The notes: generated by a model from the sequence alone, not told the origin. Positions 31,224-39,813 are shown, counted from the first letter of the stretch. The stretch is DNA of 64,000 nt from Thermomonas paludicola (GCF_024498955.1 NZ_CP093311.1:1612001-1676000); one strand, 5' to 3'. Numbers and translations: made by a program.

Positions 31224-31711
31224 CAGAGGATCTCGTCGAGTTCGGCCTGCAGGGCGCGGGCGCTGTCGACCACCCGCGCCAGCAGCACCAGCGCAGCCCC
31301 GACCACGCCCAGCACGATCCCCGACAGGTCGAAGTAGGCCAGCCCGCCCTGCCCGCCCACGATCAGCCGCGACAGGTTGGTGATCGCGAACACGCTGAGC
31401 AGCGCGCCGGCCAGCACGCCGATGCCGATGTGGCGGATCGCGCGCGCCACCGCCGCATGGAACAGCCGGCCGGCGGCGAGGTCGCCGAGCGCCCGTTGCA
31501 CCGCCCACAGCGCCCACAGGTAGCCCAGGCCGGGCAGCAGGCGCACCAGCAGCAACAGCGAGCGCGTGCCGGCCTCGGCATCGCCCGGCGCCCGCAGCCA
31601 CGGCAACCCGCTCGCACCCAGCGACAGCAGCAGGGCAAGTCCGAAGAACACCACCAGCGTGGCGATGCGCAACAGGCGGCAGTGGCTGCGGAAACGGTCG
31701 GAAATTGGCAT
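31223..31711 (-). CDS. DUF2975-like four-helix membrane protein
   Basis: 162 residues with four predicted membrane helices (about 14-32, 50-70, 88-112, 123-146) and a cytoplasmic C-terminus ending in QAELDEIL. The pattern and the adjacent small XRE regulator match the DUF2975 family, often encoded with such a regulator. Function not established; by context it may sense or modify the membrane and influence the regulator. Divergent from the ABC transporter genes. Confidence 0.7.
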   Translation of the reverse strand: MPISDRFRSHCRLLRIATLVVFFGLALLLSLGASGLPWLRAPGDAEAGTRSLLLLVRLLPGLGYLWALWAVQRALGDLAAGRLFHAAVARAIRHIGIGVLAGALLSVFAITNLSRLIVGGQGGLAYFDLSGIVLGVVGAALVLLARVVDSARALQAELDEIL

Positions 31712-31821
31712 GACGGCGGGATTCCGGGAGATGGCGACGAAGAGGAACTTTAAGCTTGACTTAAATTATCGCTCATGTACAAACTTTATCCCGCACTTAA
31801 AACTTCATTCCCGGTGATTCC
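31712..31821. promoter_or_regulatory. AT-rich divergent control region with palindrome and direct repeats
   Basis: Much richer in A/T than its surroundings. It contains the inverted repeat TTTAAG-CTTGA-CTTAAA (31750-31766) and two copies of ACTTAAA (31760-31766 and 31796-31802). It lies between the DUF2975/XRE pair and the ABC transporter. Likely promoters in both directions and operator of the XRE regulator; TTGACT at 31757-31762 is a possible -35 for the plus strand, without a convincing -10. Confidence 0.5.
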
Positions 31822-32748
31822 ATGCCCCACGCCATCGAAACCTGCGGCCTGACCCGCCGCTTCGGCCAGCGCACCGCGGTCGACGCCATCGACATGACGG
31901 TGCCGGAGCGCAGCGTCTACGGCTTCCTCGGCCGCAACGGCGCCGGCAAGACCACCACCATCAAGCTGCTGCTGGGCCTGCTGGCGCCGGACGCCGGCAG
32001 CGCGCGGATCGCCGGCATCGACGTCGCGACGGATCGCATCGCCGCAGCACGCAACGTCGGCGCGCTGCTGGAGGCGCAGGGCTTCTACGCGCACCTGAGC
32101 GGGCGCGAGAACCTCGACCTCAGCCGCCGCCTGCTGGGCCTGCCAGCCAGCGAGTCCAACCGCGTGCTGGAGATCGTGGAGATGAGTGCGCACGCCGGCC
32201 GTCGCGTCGCCGACTATTCGCTGGGCATGCGCCAGCGCCTCGGGCTGGCGCGGTCGATGCTGGGCGCGCCGCCGGTGCTGGTGCTGGACGAGCCGACCAA
32301 CGGTCTCGACCCGGAAGGCATCGCAGACATGCGCCGCTTCCTGCGCGAACTGCCGGAGCGCGCCAACGCCACCGTGCTGCTGTCCAGCCACCTGCTCGGC
32401 GAGATCGAGCAGGTCGCCAGCCACGTCGGCATCCTCAGCCACGGCCGGCTGGTGCTGGAAGGCGCCTTGGCCGAACTGAAGGCGGGGCTGGCGAGCGAAG
32501 TCGAGGTCGGCACCGACGCGCCGGAATGGGCGGTGGCGGTGGCGCGCGGCCACGGCTTCATGGCGGAACAGACCGACGACACCGTGATCGTCCGCTTCGA
32601 CGCGGGCGAGGAACCGCGCGGCGCGACCGCCGCGCTCAACCGCGTGCTGTGCGTGGCCGGCGTGCACGTGCATGCGCTCGCGCCGCGCCAGCGCAGCCTC
32701 GAACTTCTCTACCGCCAGGCCGCGCAGCCCGTCGCGGCGGCGGCCTGA
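31822..32748 (+). CDS. ABC transporter ATP-binding protein
   Basis: 308 residues. Walker A GRNGAGKTTTIK near residue 38, the signature YSLGMRQRLGLARSML (the S-L-G-M-R-Q variant common in antibiotic/bacteriocin-type and YxlF-like exporters), Walker B VLVLDEPTNGLDPEG and the switch His in LLSSHLLGEIE. An additional domain of about 90 residues follows the ATPase. Forms an ABC-2 exporter with the permease at 32774. Substrate unknown; divergent from a regulator pair that may control it. Confidence 0.93.
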   Translation: MPHAIETCGLTRRFGQRTAVDAIDMTVPERSVYGFLGRNGAGKTTTIKLLLGLLAPDAGSARIAGIDVATDRIAAARNVGALLEAQGFYAHLSGRENLDLSRRLLGLPASESNRVLEIVEMSAHAGRRVADYSLGMRQRLGLARSMLGAPPVLVLDEPTNGLDPEGIADMRRFLRELPERANATVLLSSHLLGEIEQVASHVGILSHGRLVLEGALAELKAGLASEVEVGTDAPEWAVAVARGHGFMAEQTDDTVIVRFDAGEEPRGATAALNRVLCVAGVHVHALAPRQRSLELLYRQAAQPVAAAA

Positions 32749-32773
32749 CATCGCCCCAAATCCGGAGCCCGCC

Positions 32774-33544
32774 ATGTCCGTTGCCTCGCCCACTTTCTCC
32801 GTTCGCCCTGCCCGCTTCGCCACCGCGCTCGCGGTGGAGGCCTGCAAGCTGCGCCGCTCGCTGGCCGTGCTGCTGGCCACCGTCGCGCCGCTGCTGATCG
32901 CGGTGTTCGTGTTCTTCAACCTGCTGCGCGGGGAGAAGCCCGCGCCGTGGACGATGTCGCTGCAATTCTCGGCGGCGATCTGGGCGTTCTTCATGCTGCC
33001 GATGAGCGTCACCGCGCTGACCGCGCTGGTGGCGCAGACCGAGCACGGCCCGCGCGCCTGGGACCACCTGCGCGCGCTGCCGCTGCCGCGCTGGCACCTG
33101 TACGCGGCGAAGGCCGTTTGCGTGTTGGCGCTGGTCGCGGCGATGAGCCTGCTGCTGGCCCTGCTGACGTCGCTGGCGGTCGCCGCCGCCGGCATCGCCA
33201 AGCCCGCGGTGGCCGCCACCGGCGCGCCGGATTTCGCCGCCCATCTGCTTCTGCTGGGCCGCATCTTCCTCGCCGCGTGGCTGCTGGTGGCGGTGCAGCT
33301 GTGGATCGCGCTGCGCTGGGCCAGCTTCGTGCCGGCGCTGGCGACGGGCATCGCCGGCACCTTCTTCGCAGTGGTCGCCACCTCAGCGAAGATCGGCGTG
33401 GCGATGCCTTGGCAGATGCCGGTCAACCAGCTCGCCAGCGACCCGGCCCGCGCCGACCTGGCGCTGGCGCTGGGCCTGGCCGGCGGCATTGTCGCCTTCG
33501 CGCTGATGCTGTGGCGGATGAGCCGGCAGGAAACGCCGCGCTGA
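32774..33544 (+). CDS. ABC-2 type transporter permease
   Basis: 256 residues from the ATG at 32774 (MSVASPTFSVRPARFATALAVE), with six hydrophobic segments in the pattern of ABC-2 permeases of the bacitracin/lantibiotic-immunity type, including RGEKPAPWTMSLQFSAAIWAFFMLPM (landmark only) and LRALPLPRWHLYAAKAV, the coupling-helix loop. It follows its ATPase by 25 bp. The earlier open frame overlaps the ATPase end and is not used. Confidence 0.87.
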   Translation: MSVASPTFSVRPARFATALAVEACKLRRSLAVLLATVAPLLIAVFVFFNLLRGEKPAPWTMSLQFSAAIWAFFMLPMSVTALTALVAQTEHGPRAWDHLRALPLPRWHLYAAKAVCVLALVAAMSLLLALLTSLAVAAAGIAKPAVAATGAPDFAAHLLLLGRIFLAAWLLVAVQLWIALRWASFVPALATGIAGTFFAVVATSAKIGVAMPWQMPVNQLASDPARADLALALGLAGGIVAFALMLWRMSRQETPR

Positions 33545-33565
33545 GCATCCGCCACGGCGGCACGT

Positions 33566-34489
33566 TCAGCGGTGGGCCAGCGCGAACTCCAGCGCCGCGC
33601 GCACCGCCGCCGCCTGCGCATCGTTGCACTGCGCCGGCGTGGCGCGCGGGCTGTCCGGATAGACCTCGGTGGTCGTGGTGTAACGCGCGCCGCTGATACC
33701 AGCGCACAGGCCCAGCTTGACCAGCGAATATTCGATCACGCCCGGCGCGACCACAGGCGAACCGATGATGGTGCCATCGGGATCGGCCGGTGCGATATGC
33801 GTGACCTGCGCCACTGCGGCGATGATTGCCTGCTGGAACGCCGGCTGTGGGTTCTCGGTATCGTCCACCAGATAGAACCCATCGGGGACGGTATCGGGCT
33901 GGTACGGCTTGCCATCACGCGCCGCCAGCGCCGGGCGAAACTCGCTCTCGTCGCTGTCGGTGGTTTCGTGCAGGTCGATATGCACCAGAACGCGGCCGTG
34001 CAGCGGCCGGACCAGCGCCCACAGCGCCGCCGATTCGCCGGCCGGACTGTTGGCGCGGAAGTTTCGATTCGGGTCCAGCGCATCGGGGTTCCAGCGATGG
34101 ATGCGCTCATAGGCCCAAGGCGACACGCAGGGCGCGATCAGGAGATTCATGCGGCCCGCGTAATCCGCCGCATGGCGCTCGGCGAACTGCAGCGCGCCAT
34201 GCACGCCGCTGGTCTCGTAGCCATGCACGCCACCGGTGACCAGGGCGACCGGCAATGCGTCATTCCAGTCGTGGCTGCGCAGGACGAACAGCGGATAACG
34301 GCCATCGTCGCCGTAGTCCAGCATGCCGTACTGCTCCACCTGGAATGCGCCGCGCAGCGCATCGATCCTTGCCAGCACATCGCCTGCATAGCTGCGATGC
34401 TTGCGCTGGGCTGCGCGCCACTCGGCAACTTCAAGCGCAGACCAAGGCGTGCCTGGCGTTCCGATGGGGTAGGACGACGCTGCGTGCAT
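33566..34489 (-). CDS. M14-family metallocarboxypeptidase-like protein
   Basis: 307 residues, no signal peptide. Zinc ligands His and Glu in VTGGVHGYETSG, substrate Arg/Asn in DPNRNFR, the third His in HIDLHETTD and a catalytic Glu in TTTTEVYPDSP match the M14/succinylglutamate desuccinylase fold. Probably a cytoplasmic peptidase or amidase acting on a small peptide or N-acyl amino acid; specificity is not visible. Convergent with the ABC permease. Confidence 0.82.
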   Translation of the reverse strand: MHAASSYPIGTPGTPWSALEVAEWRAAQRKHRSYAGDVLARIDALRGAFQVEQYGMLDYGDDGRYPLFVLRSHDWNDALPVALVTGGVHGYETSGVHGALQFAERHAADYAGRMNLLIAPCVSPWAYERIHRWNPDALDPNRNFRANSPAGESAALWALVRPLHGRVLVHIDLHETTDSDESEFRPALAARDGKPYQPDTVPDGFYLVDDTENPQPAFQQAIIAAVAQVTHIAPADPDGTIIGSPVVAPGVIEYSLVKLGLCAGISGARYTTTTEVYPDSPRATPAQCNDAQAAAVRAALEFALAHR

Positions 34490-34539
34490 GCGGGCTCTCA
34501 GGGGGCGGCAGGGCCGTCACTCTAGCACCGCAACAACGC

Positions 34540-34773
34540 TCAACCGCTGCAGTCGCCGCAACAGACCGACGGCTGCAATTCGACCTTGTTGGCGGGGATG
34601 CCAGCCTGCGCCAATACCACGGCCAATTCCTCGGCGCTCAGCCAGGCCGTCACGCGCAGCGCGCCATCGGCAGGATCGAAATCCACGAACGCCGCCGGAT
34701 CCGCATCCCGAACGGCGTCGTCAATGGCGCTGAGATCGGGGGCGGGAGCCGAAAGCTGGACTCGGTATTCCAT
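34540..34773 (-). CDS. Small protein with C-terminal CCGDC motif, function unknown
   Basis: 77 residues starting MEYRVQLSAPAPDLSAIDDA and ending PSVCCGDCSG. The alternation of predicted strand, helix, strand, strand, helix, strand suggests a small ferredoxin-like fold similar to heavy-metal-associated domains, with the cysteine cluster at the very end rather than in the first loop. A GGGAGA ribosome site precedes the ATG. A metal-binding role is possible but not shown. Confidence 0.65.
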   Translation of the reverse strand: MEYRVQLSAPAPDLSAIDDAVRDADPAAFVDFDPADGALRVTAWLSAEELAVVLAQAGIPANKVELQPSVCCGDCSG

Positions 34774-34875
34774 GATCGTCTCTCCCTACTCGCAAGCCCG
34801 CAATGGGGCATTGCAACGATGCACCGATTTGGATGACCCCGCCTTAATCTGGATCAAACACCGGGCAGCGAGCGG

Positions 34876-35415
34876 TTACAGCATCCGCTTCAAGGTGTCA
34901 TCGCGCCGTCCCCAGTGGTGCCACAGCGCTGCCAGCACGTGCGCGCCGATGACCCAGTAGAAGACTTCGCCGATGGTGCCGTGCAGGTCTTCCAGCGAAT
35001 GCGCCAAGTCTTCGTTTTCCGCCAGCAGCGCCGGCAGAGCAATCCCGGTGAATGGAATCATGATCGCTTTCCCGTCGGTCCATGCGGTGGCCAGGCCCAG
35101 TAGCGGCATCACGATGAAAAAGGCATACAGCGACAGGTGCAGCAGCCTGGAGACGAGCGCGCTGAAACGATCCAGCGGCGGGGTGATGGCCGGGGCGCCG
35201 CCGCGCACGCGGCTGGCCAACCGCCACCAGACCAGCAGGAAGATGGCGATGCCGGCCCAGAAGTGGCCCTGCATCATCGCTGCGCGCCCACTGCTGCCGC
35301 GCGGGAACAGGCCGCGCTGCTCGATCAGCACGTAGGCCAGCAGGATCAACACCGCCATCAGCCAGTGCAGGTAGCGGATGGTCGGTGCGTAACGCGAACG
35401 AGTGGTGGCATGCAT
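34876..35415 (-). CDS. Cytochrome b561 family membrane protein
   Basis: 179 residues from the ATG at 35415 (MHATTRSRYAPTIRYLHWLM). Four membrane helices carry the histidines for two b haems: IRYLHWLMAVL, MMQGHFWAGIA, LLHLSLYAFF and VIGAHVLAALWHHWG. Members move electrons between quinol and periplasmic acceptors. A longer in-frame start is possible, but the family begins here and GGGAG/CAGG sequences lie just upstream. Confidence 0.9.
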   Translation of the reverse strand: MHATTRSRYAPTIRYLHWLMAVLILLAYVLIEQRGLFPRGSSGRAAMMQGHFWAGIAIFLLVWWRLASRVRGGAPAITPPLDRFSALVSRLLHLSLYAFFIVMPLLGLATAWTDGKAIMIPFTGIALPALLAENEDLAHSLEDLHGTIGEVFYWVIGAHVLAALWHHWGRRDDTLKRML

Positions 35416-35480
35416 GCGCCTGGCTCCCGGGAGTGACGATTCGACAATGAACGATGCAGCGGCGAATACGTTGACTTCGA

Positions 35481-36392
35481 TCAATCCGGCGGCGGCGCCG
35501 GCGCGGCGCCCAGCAACTCGCCCAGCGCCGCATCCTTTTCCCGCCACAGACCGTTCATCCAGTGCTGGAAGCGAATCCGGAAGTCACGGTCGTTCTGGTA
35601 ATCGCCGCCCACCAGATCGGCCGGAATCGGGTGCTGGCGCACCTGCACGCGCACCTCGGGGATGCGCCCGGCCAACAGGTCCAGCAAGGACGGAGAGCCC
35701 GCCGGATAGGCGATGCTGACATCCAGGATTGCCTGCAGTCCCTGGCCCATCGCATCCAGCACGAATGCCACGCCGCCCGACTTCGGCTTGAGCAGATGCC
35801 GGTAAGGCGAAGACTGCCGGGCGTGCTTGGCTGCAGTGAAGCGGGTGCCTTCCACGAAATTCATGATGGCCACCGGGATGGCGCGGAATTTTTCGCACGC
35901 GCGCCTGGTCACATCGATGTCGCGCCCGGCCAGCGCCGGGTTGCGTGCGATCTGCTTGGGCGTGTAGCGGCCCATGAACGGGAAATCCAGCGCCCACCAC
36001 GCCATTCCCAGCAAAGGCACCCAGAACAACTGGCGCTTGAGGAAAAAGCGCAGCAGCGGGATGCGCCGATTGAACACTTTCTGCAAGACCAGGATGTCCA
36101 CCCAGCTCTGGTGGTTGGCCAGCACCAGATAATGACCGTCGGCGCGCAACTCGGCGGCGCCTTGCACGTTCAAGCGGGTGTCGGTGAAGGCATCCCACAT
36201 CCAGCTGTTGAATCCGATCCAGCTTTCCGCCAACCCGGTCAACAACGGATTGCACAGCGCGCGCATGCGCGGGAACGGCAACATCACCTTCAGCAGCGCC
36301 ACCAGCAGCAGCGGGGCGACATGCACGACCGTATTGGCGGCGATCAACAAGAAGGTCAACGCAAGGCGAAATGGGAGCATCGGCAAATTCAA
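35481..36392 (-). CDS. PlsC-like lysophospholipid acyltransferase (YihG type)
   Basis: 303 residues with two N-terminal hydrophobic segments. Catalytic motif LANHQSWVDILVLQ (NH-x4-D), the FF-KRQLFWVPLLGMAWWAL region and the phosphate-binding FVEGTRFT motif. It resembles E. coli YihG more than PlsC, so it may remodel phospholipid acyl chains. The C-terminus is Ala/Pro-rich. Divergent from the methyltransferase at 36465. Confidence 0.87.
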   Translation of the reverse strand: MNLPMLPFRLALTFLLIAANTVVHVAPLLLVALLKVMLPFPRMRALCNPLLTGLAESWIGFNSWMWDAFTDTRLNVQGAAELRADGHYLVLANHQSWVDILVLQKVFNRRIPLLRFFLKRQLFWVPLLGMAWWALDFPFMGRYTPKQIARNPALAGRDIDVTRRACEKFRAIPVAIMNFVEGTRFTAAKHARQSSPYRHLLKPKSGGVAFVLDAMGQGLQAILDVSIAYPAGSPSLLDLLAGRIPEVRVQVRQHPIPADLVGGDYQNDRDFRIRFQHWMNGLWREKDAALGELLGAAPAPPPD

Positions 36393-36464
36393 GTGGCCGT
36401 GGAGCGACAGGCGGCATTGTCGCGGAAAACACGGTTGGCTTCAGGCTGTCGGTATCATTTGCGC

Positions 36465-37301
36465 ATGCCCCGCTATCCCGGCCCCCTGCTCACCCGCCCC
36501 TTGGGCGACGCCCTGCTGGCGGCGCGCGCGGCCGGCGCCAGCACCTGGCAAGCTTCGCTCGACCTGGGCCGGAGCACGGGCGAGGCCGTCCTGTCCAGCG
36601 ATCACTGGCACTGGCGCGGCCTGCGCTATGACTATCCCGGCCCGCTCAAGGACCGCACGCTGTACTGGTGGGACGGTGCGGCATTCGCGCCGATTTCGCG
36701 CTATGCCGGCAAGCTGATCAAGCTGGTGCCGACCGAATGGAACGTCCCCACCTTCGAAATCGACGGCATCAAGATGCTGCCGACGTCACGGGAATCCCCG
36801 CTGGACGATGCGCGCCGCAAGGTGGCGCTGGTGCAACCGGCGGGCAAGACGGTGCTGGATACCTGCGCTGGACTTGGCTATTTCGCCAGCTGCTGCCTCG
36901 ACGCCGGGGTGAGGCATCTGCAGTCGTTTGAAAAAAACGAGGATGTGCTGTGGTTGCGCACGCTCAATCCGTGGTCGCCGGATGCCGACGACAGCGACGG
37001 CAGGCTGGCGCTGGCGCTGGCCGACGTCTCGCAGGCCATCCTGCAGTTGCCGGATGCCGCGTTCGATGCGGCACTGCACGATCCGCCACGCTTCGGCATC
37101 GCAGGTGAACTGTATTCGCTGGCGTTTTACCAGCAGCTTGCGCGCGTCCTGCGCCGCGGCGGACGTCTGTTCCACTACACCGGCAGCCCCAACAAGCTCA
37201 CCTCGGGCCGTGACGTGCCACGCGAAGTGGTGAAACGGCTGCAACACGCCGGCTTCCAGGCCGAACTGGCGCTGGACGGCGTGCTGGCAGTCAAGCGCTG
37301 A
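36465..37301 (+). CDS. SAM-dependent methyltransferase
   Basis: 278 residues from the ATG at 36465 (MPRYPGPLLTRPLGDALL). The first 100 residues form a separate domain. The SAM motif I is KTVLDTCAGLGYFASCCLD near residue 127, the acidic motif II is LQSFEKNEDV, and motif IV is ALHDPPRFG, a DPPR variant also found in MnmC-like and archaeal tRNA-modifying enzymes. Substrate unknown. The much longer open frame upstream is antisense to the acyltransferase and rejected. Confidence 0.8.
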   Translation: MPRYPGPLLTRPLGDALLAARAAGASTWQASLDLGRSTGEAVLSSDHWHWRGLRYDYPGPLKDRTLYWWDGAAFAPISRYAGKLIKLVPTEWNVPTFEIDGIKMLPTSRESPLDDARRKVALVQPAGKTVLDTCAGLGYFASCCLDAGVRHLQSFEKNEDVLWLRTLNPWSPDADDSDGRLALALADVSQAILQLPDAAFDAALHDPPRFGIAGELYSLAFYQQLARVLRRGGRLFHYTGSPNKLTSGRDVPREVVKRLQHAGFQAELALDGVLAVKR

Positions 37302-37306
37302 GCTGC

Positions 37307-37921
37307 TTACGCGCGGCGCTCGACGCGGATCACCGCGGGATCGTCGGCATGTTCCAGCAACAGCTTGCGCACCCGATCCTGCCAGACCGAACCGAACGCG
37401 CCACGCACGTCATCGCTGGCATCGGCCGCCAGGGCTTGCCCCATCAGCGCGCGCATCTGCGGCGCGGGAGGCACCGTGGAAAGATCCATCGACACCTGCA
37501 CCGTGTCACCGTTGTCACTGCGGCGAAAACTGGCGATGCAGCCCAGGTCGCTACCGCCGTAACGCAGCAACCCGTGCCGAACGAACCGCCCCCCGATGCC
37601 GTGGAAGCCGTTGTTGGCCGCCGCGCCGGTGAGCAGGGTGAACACCTGGGCGACGACGCCGGTGGTGCCTTCCACCTCCGCCGCGCTCATCGTCACCACC
37701 ACGCCGCCGCGCTCCGGCACGCCCTCCGGATACAGCGCGCGCAGACCGGCGCGCGCCATCAGATAGGCACCCGCCACGGTCGGGCAGGAATGCCCGGCCA
37801 GGCGCACCGCATCGGCATACCCGTACTCGATCAGCCCGCCTTCCGCAGCACCCAGCAGCTCGGCCAGCGGATCACGCAGCAGGATGCGCGGCACCTGCGA
37901 ATAGAAGACGGGCAGATTCAC
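37307..37921 (-). CDS. FmdE-domain-like protein (GTG start)
   Basis: 204 residues from the GTG at 37921, which has GGAGGAAT nine bases upstream and follows the DUF2249 stop by 4 bp. The segment VRLAGHSCPTVAGAYLMARAGL with His and Cys, followed by EVEGTTGVVAQVFTLLTGAA, resembles the FmdE domain (formylmethanofuran dehydrogenase subunit E-like, metal binding). Homologues near denitrification genes are known but uncharacterised. The remaining frame up to 38278 is a shadow of the DUF2249 gene. Confidence 0.75.
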   Translation of the reverse strand: MNLPVFYSQVPRILLRDPLAELLGAAEGGLIEYGYADAVRLAGHSCPTVAGAYLMARAGLRALYPEGVPERGGVVVTMSAAEVEGTTGVVAQVFTLLTGAAANNGFHGIGGRFVRHGLLRYGGSDLGCIASFRRSDNGDTVQVSMDLSTVPPAPQMRALMGQALAADASDDVRGAFGSVWQDRVRKLLLEHADDPAVIRVERRA

Positions 37922-37925
37922 GGGC

Positions 37926-38192
37926 TTATTCCTCCGGCAAACCGGTGACGCCAAAGTCGATGACCACGCCAGTCTGGTCGCGCTGGCGATACGACACCGT
38001 GAGGTGCTCGCCGAAGCGCTGGGTGAGCTGGCCCAGCAAGGGAATGGGGTCGTGGTCATTGATGAAGCGCATGCTCTCGCCGTTGCGCAACGCGCCCAAC
38101 GCGCCGAAGATGGCGGAGTGGCGGAAGCGGCGGGCAATGCCACGCGCATCGAAGACGTGGACGTTGGGTTCTGGATCAAGCTGGATCGACAT
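37926..38192 (-). CDS. DUF2249 domain protein
   Basis: 88 residues. The central block LRNGESMRFINDHDPIPLLGQL is the conserved DUF2249 core (NDHDP-x-PL). DUF2249 proteins often neighbour hemerythrin, nitrite/NO-related or FmdE-like genes; the function is unknown. It is coupled to the FmdE-like gene downstream with a 4-bp gap, so the two are one operon. Confidence 0.83.
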   Translation of the reverse strand: MSIQLDPEPNVHVFDARGIARRFRHSAIFGALGALRNGESMRFINDHDPIPLLGQLTQRFGEHLTVSYRQRDQTGVVIDFGVTGLPEE

Positions 38193-38288
38193 GCCAATGG
38201 CTCCTGTTCGCGATAAACCGAGGCCATGCTACGCCGCACCGATGACGCCGCCCTGACCCATGTCAAGGCAGCCATCACTCTCTGGTCT

Positions 38289-38522
38289 TCAGCCAGCGCG
38301 CCAGTAGTTGTTGGCCGCGGAAATGGTCTGGAAATTCACCGCCACCACGTGCGAGGACGCGATCAACGCACTGGCGTCTTCGGCATAGTCCGGGCGCAGC
38401 TGTCCGCGTATCTCGGCCGAGGGTTGCGTGTACTTCACCGCCACCCGGGAAAGCTTGATCGCAAGTTCGAAGCCGGCTTGCGGGGTATCGGTGATCAAGC
38501 TGGTCAACCAGGTATCGCTCAT
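38289..38522 (-). CDS. Small protein of unknown function, 77 residues
   Basis: Starts MSDTWLTSLITDTPQAGFEL and ends ISAANNYWRAG; mixed composition, no membrane segment, no cysteine. GAGGG lies 6 bases before the ATG. Not recognised. Between the secreted Cys-rich gene upstream and DUF2249 downstream, all on the minus strand. Confidence 0.55.
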   Translation of the reverse strand: MSDTWLTSLITDTPQAGFELAIKLSRVAVKYTQPSAEIRGQLRPDYAEDASALIASSHVVAVNFQTISAANNYWRAG

Positions 38523-38610
38523 GGCGTTGCCCTCATCGCATCAGGAAACCAGGATGGTCGTGCAACGGGCGCGCAGCCGCAATTCACGCGGCGTGCCGCT
38601 GCCGATCCGG

Positions 38611-39027
38611 TCACGGGCATTCCTGCGCGCTGCGCACGCAATGGTCGTTGCTGGAGCACCAGATGAAACCGGCGGCGCACTGATCGGAATTGGCGGCCGT
38701 CGTCCGGCACAGGCCGCTGACCGGCTCGCAGGCAAAGCCGGCGGCGGCGCAGTCGCTGCTCTCGCCCGCGCTATTGGCGCTGCGCGTGGGCGATTCGCAA
38801 TAGGCATGCACCAGGCTGCCGCCCCTGCGCGTCCAGGCATCCAACTGCTCGCGCAGCCGTTGGTTTTTTTCGCGCTCCTGGTTGTACAGCGCCTTGTAAT
38901 CGATCTGCGCGGCACCGCCGATTTTCGGCACCACCATCGGCCGCATCGGGGCCACGGTCTGCGCCGTGGCCGCTGGCTGAAAAACGCACGTGAGCGCAAG
39001 CAAGATCACGGCAGTTGCACGATTCAT
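38611..39027 (-). CDS. Exported Cys-rich protein of unknown function
   Basis: 138 residues from the ATG at 39027 (MNRATAVILLALTCVFQPAA), which has GGGGA at good spacing; other in-frame starts lie 4 and 15 codons earlier without a ribosome site. After the signal peptide come a short Pro/Met-rich part, a charged helix (YNQEREKNQRLREQLDAW), and a C-terminal half with eight cysteines (in YCESP, SDCAAAGFACEP, LCRTT, QCAAGFIWCSS, HCVRS, ECP), presumably disulfide-bonded in the periplasm. Partner or activity unknown. Confidence 0.65.
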   Translation of the reverse strand: MNRATAVILLALTCVFQPAATAQTVAPMRPMVVPKIGGAAQIDYKALYNQEREKNQRLREQLDAWTRRGGSLVHAYCESPTRSANSAGESSDCAAAGFACEPVSGLCRTTAANSDQCAAGFIWCSSNDHCVRSAQECP

Positions 39028-39091
39028 CGGTTTCCCCATTGTCTTGCGCCACTGGCGCAGCCCGGCCAGCATAGCGAAATTCGCCTGGACA

Positions 39092-39808
39092 TCAGCCAGG
39101 ATTCTCGTTTATCGCACTCGCCAATGCCAGCCGTGCGATCTGTACCAGCCCTTGCTCGCGCTGCTCTGCGGGCATGTGCACATCGTTGTCCAGATGATCG
39201 CTGACCGCCAGGATCGACAGCGCCTGGAACCCTTCGCGCATGGCCAACCCGTACAGGCCGGCGGTTTCCATTTCGATGCCGCAAATCCGATGCCGGCGCA
39301 GATGCGCAAGCAAGGCCGGATCGCCGTCGTAGAAGCAATCGGTACTGAACACCCCCGCCACACGCGCGGCGATACCCTGCCGGGACGCCGCATCCACCGC
39401 GTTGCGCAGCAGGCTGAAATCGGCGCAGCCCGCCAGATCATGGCCGCCGAATTGCATCCGGTTGAAACGCGAGTCGGTGCTTCCGGACTGCGCCAACAGT
39501 ACATCCCCGAGGTTTACCTCGCCGATGCCGCCGCAGGTGCCGATGCGGATGATCCGGCGCACGCCATACACGCGCACCAGCTCGGTGACATAGATCGCCG
39601 TGGAGGGAATGCCCATGCCACCGCCCATCACCGTTACTGCCTGCCCGTGCCAGCGGCCGGTATAACCCAGCATGTTGCGGCGAGCATTGACCTGCGCCGG
39701 GCTGTCGAGCACTTCGTGCGCGACGAAGCGCGCGCGCAGCGGATCGCCGGGCAACAGCACGGTATTGGCAATGGCGCCGACGGCGGCCTCGATATGCGGG
39801 GTACTCAT
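39092..39808 (-). CDS. deoD: Purine nucleoside phosphorylase, DeoD type
   Basis: Hexameric phosphorylase that splits purine (deoxy)nucleosides with phosphate. 238 residues from the ATG at 39808 (MSTPHIEAAVGAIANTVLLP). Family marks are LLPGDPLRARFVA, MGGGMGIPSTAIY, IRIGTCGGIGEV, GIEMETAGLYGLA and the catalytic Asp in ILAVSDHLDND. Third gene of deoC-deoB-deoD, starting 5 bp after deoB. Confidence 0.95.
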   Translation of the reverse strand: MSTPHIEAAVGAIANTVLLPGDPLRARFVAHEVLDSPAQVNARRNMLGYTGRWHGQAVTVMGGGMGIPSTAIYVTELVRVYGVRRIIRIGTCGGIGEVNLGDVLLAQSGSTDSRFNRMQFGGHDLAGCADFSLLRNAVDAASRQGIAARVAGVFSTDCFYDGDPALLAHLRRHRICGIEMETAGLYGLAMREGFQALSILAVSDHLDNDVHMPAEQREQGLVQIARLALASAINENPG

Positions 39809-39813
39809 GCCGT

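Noticed and set aside
28845..33544. Possible genomic island because the segment looks even more GC-rich
   Set aside because: No tRNA, integrase, repeats or abrupt edges; the composition difference is slight by eye and was not computed.
36180..36464. N-terminal extension of the methyltransferase at 36465
   Set aside because: It lies opposite the acyltransferase gene and has shadow composition.
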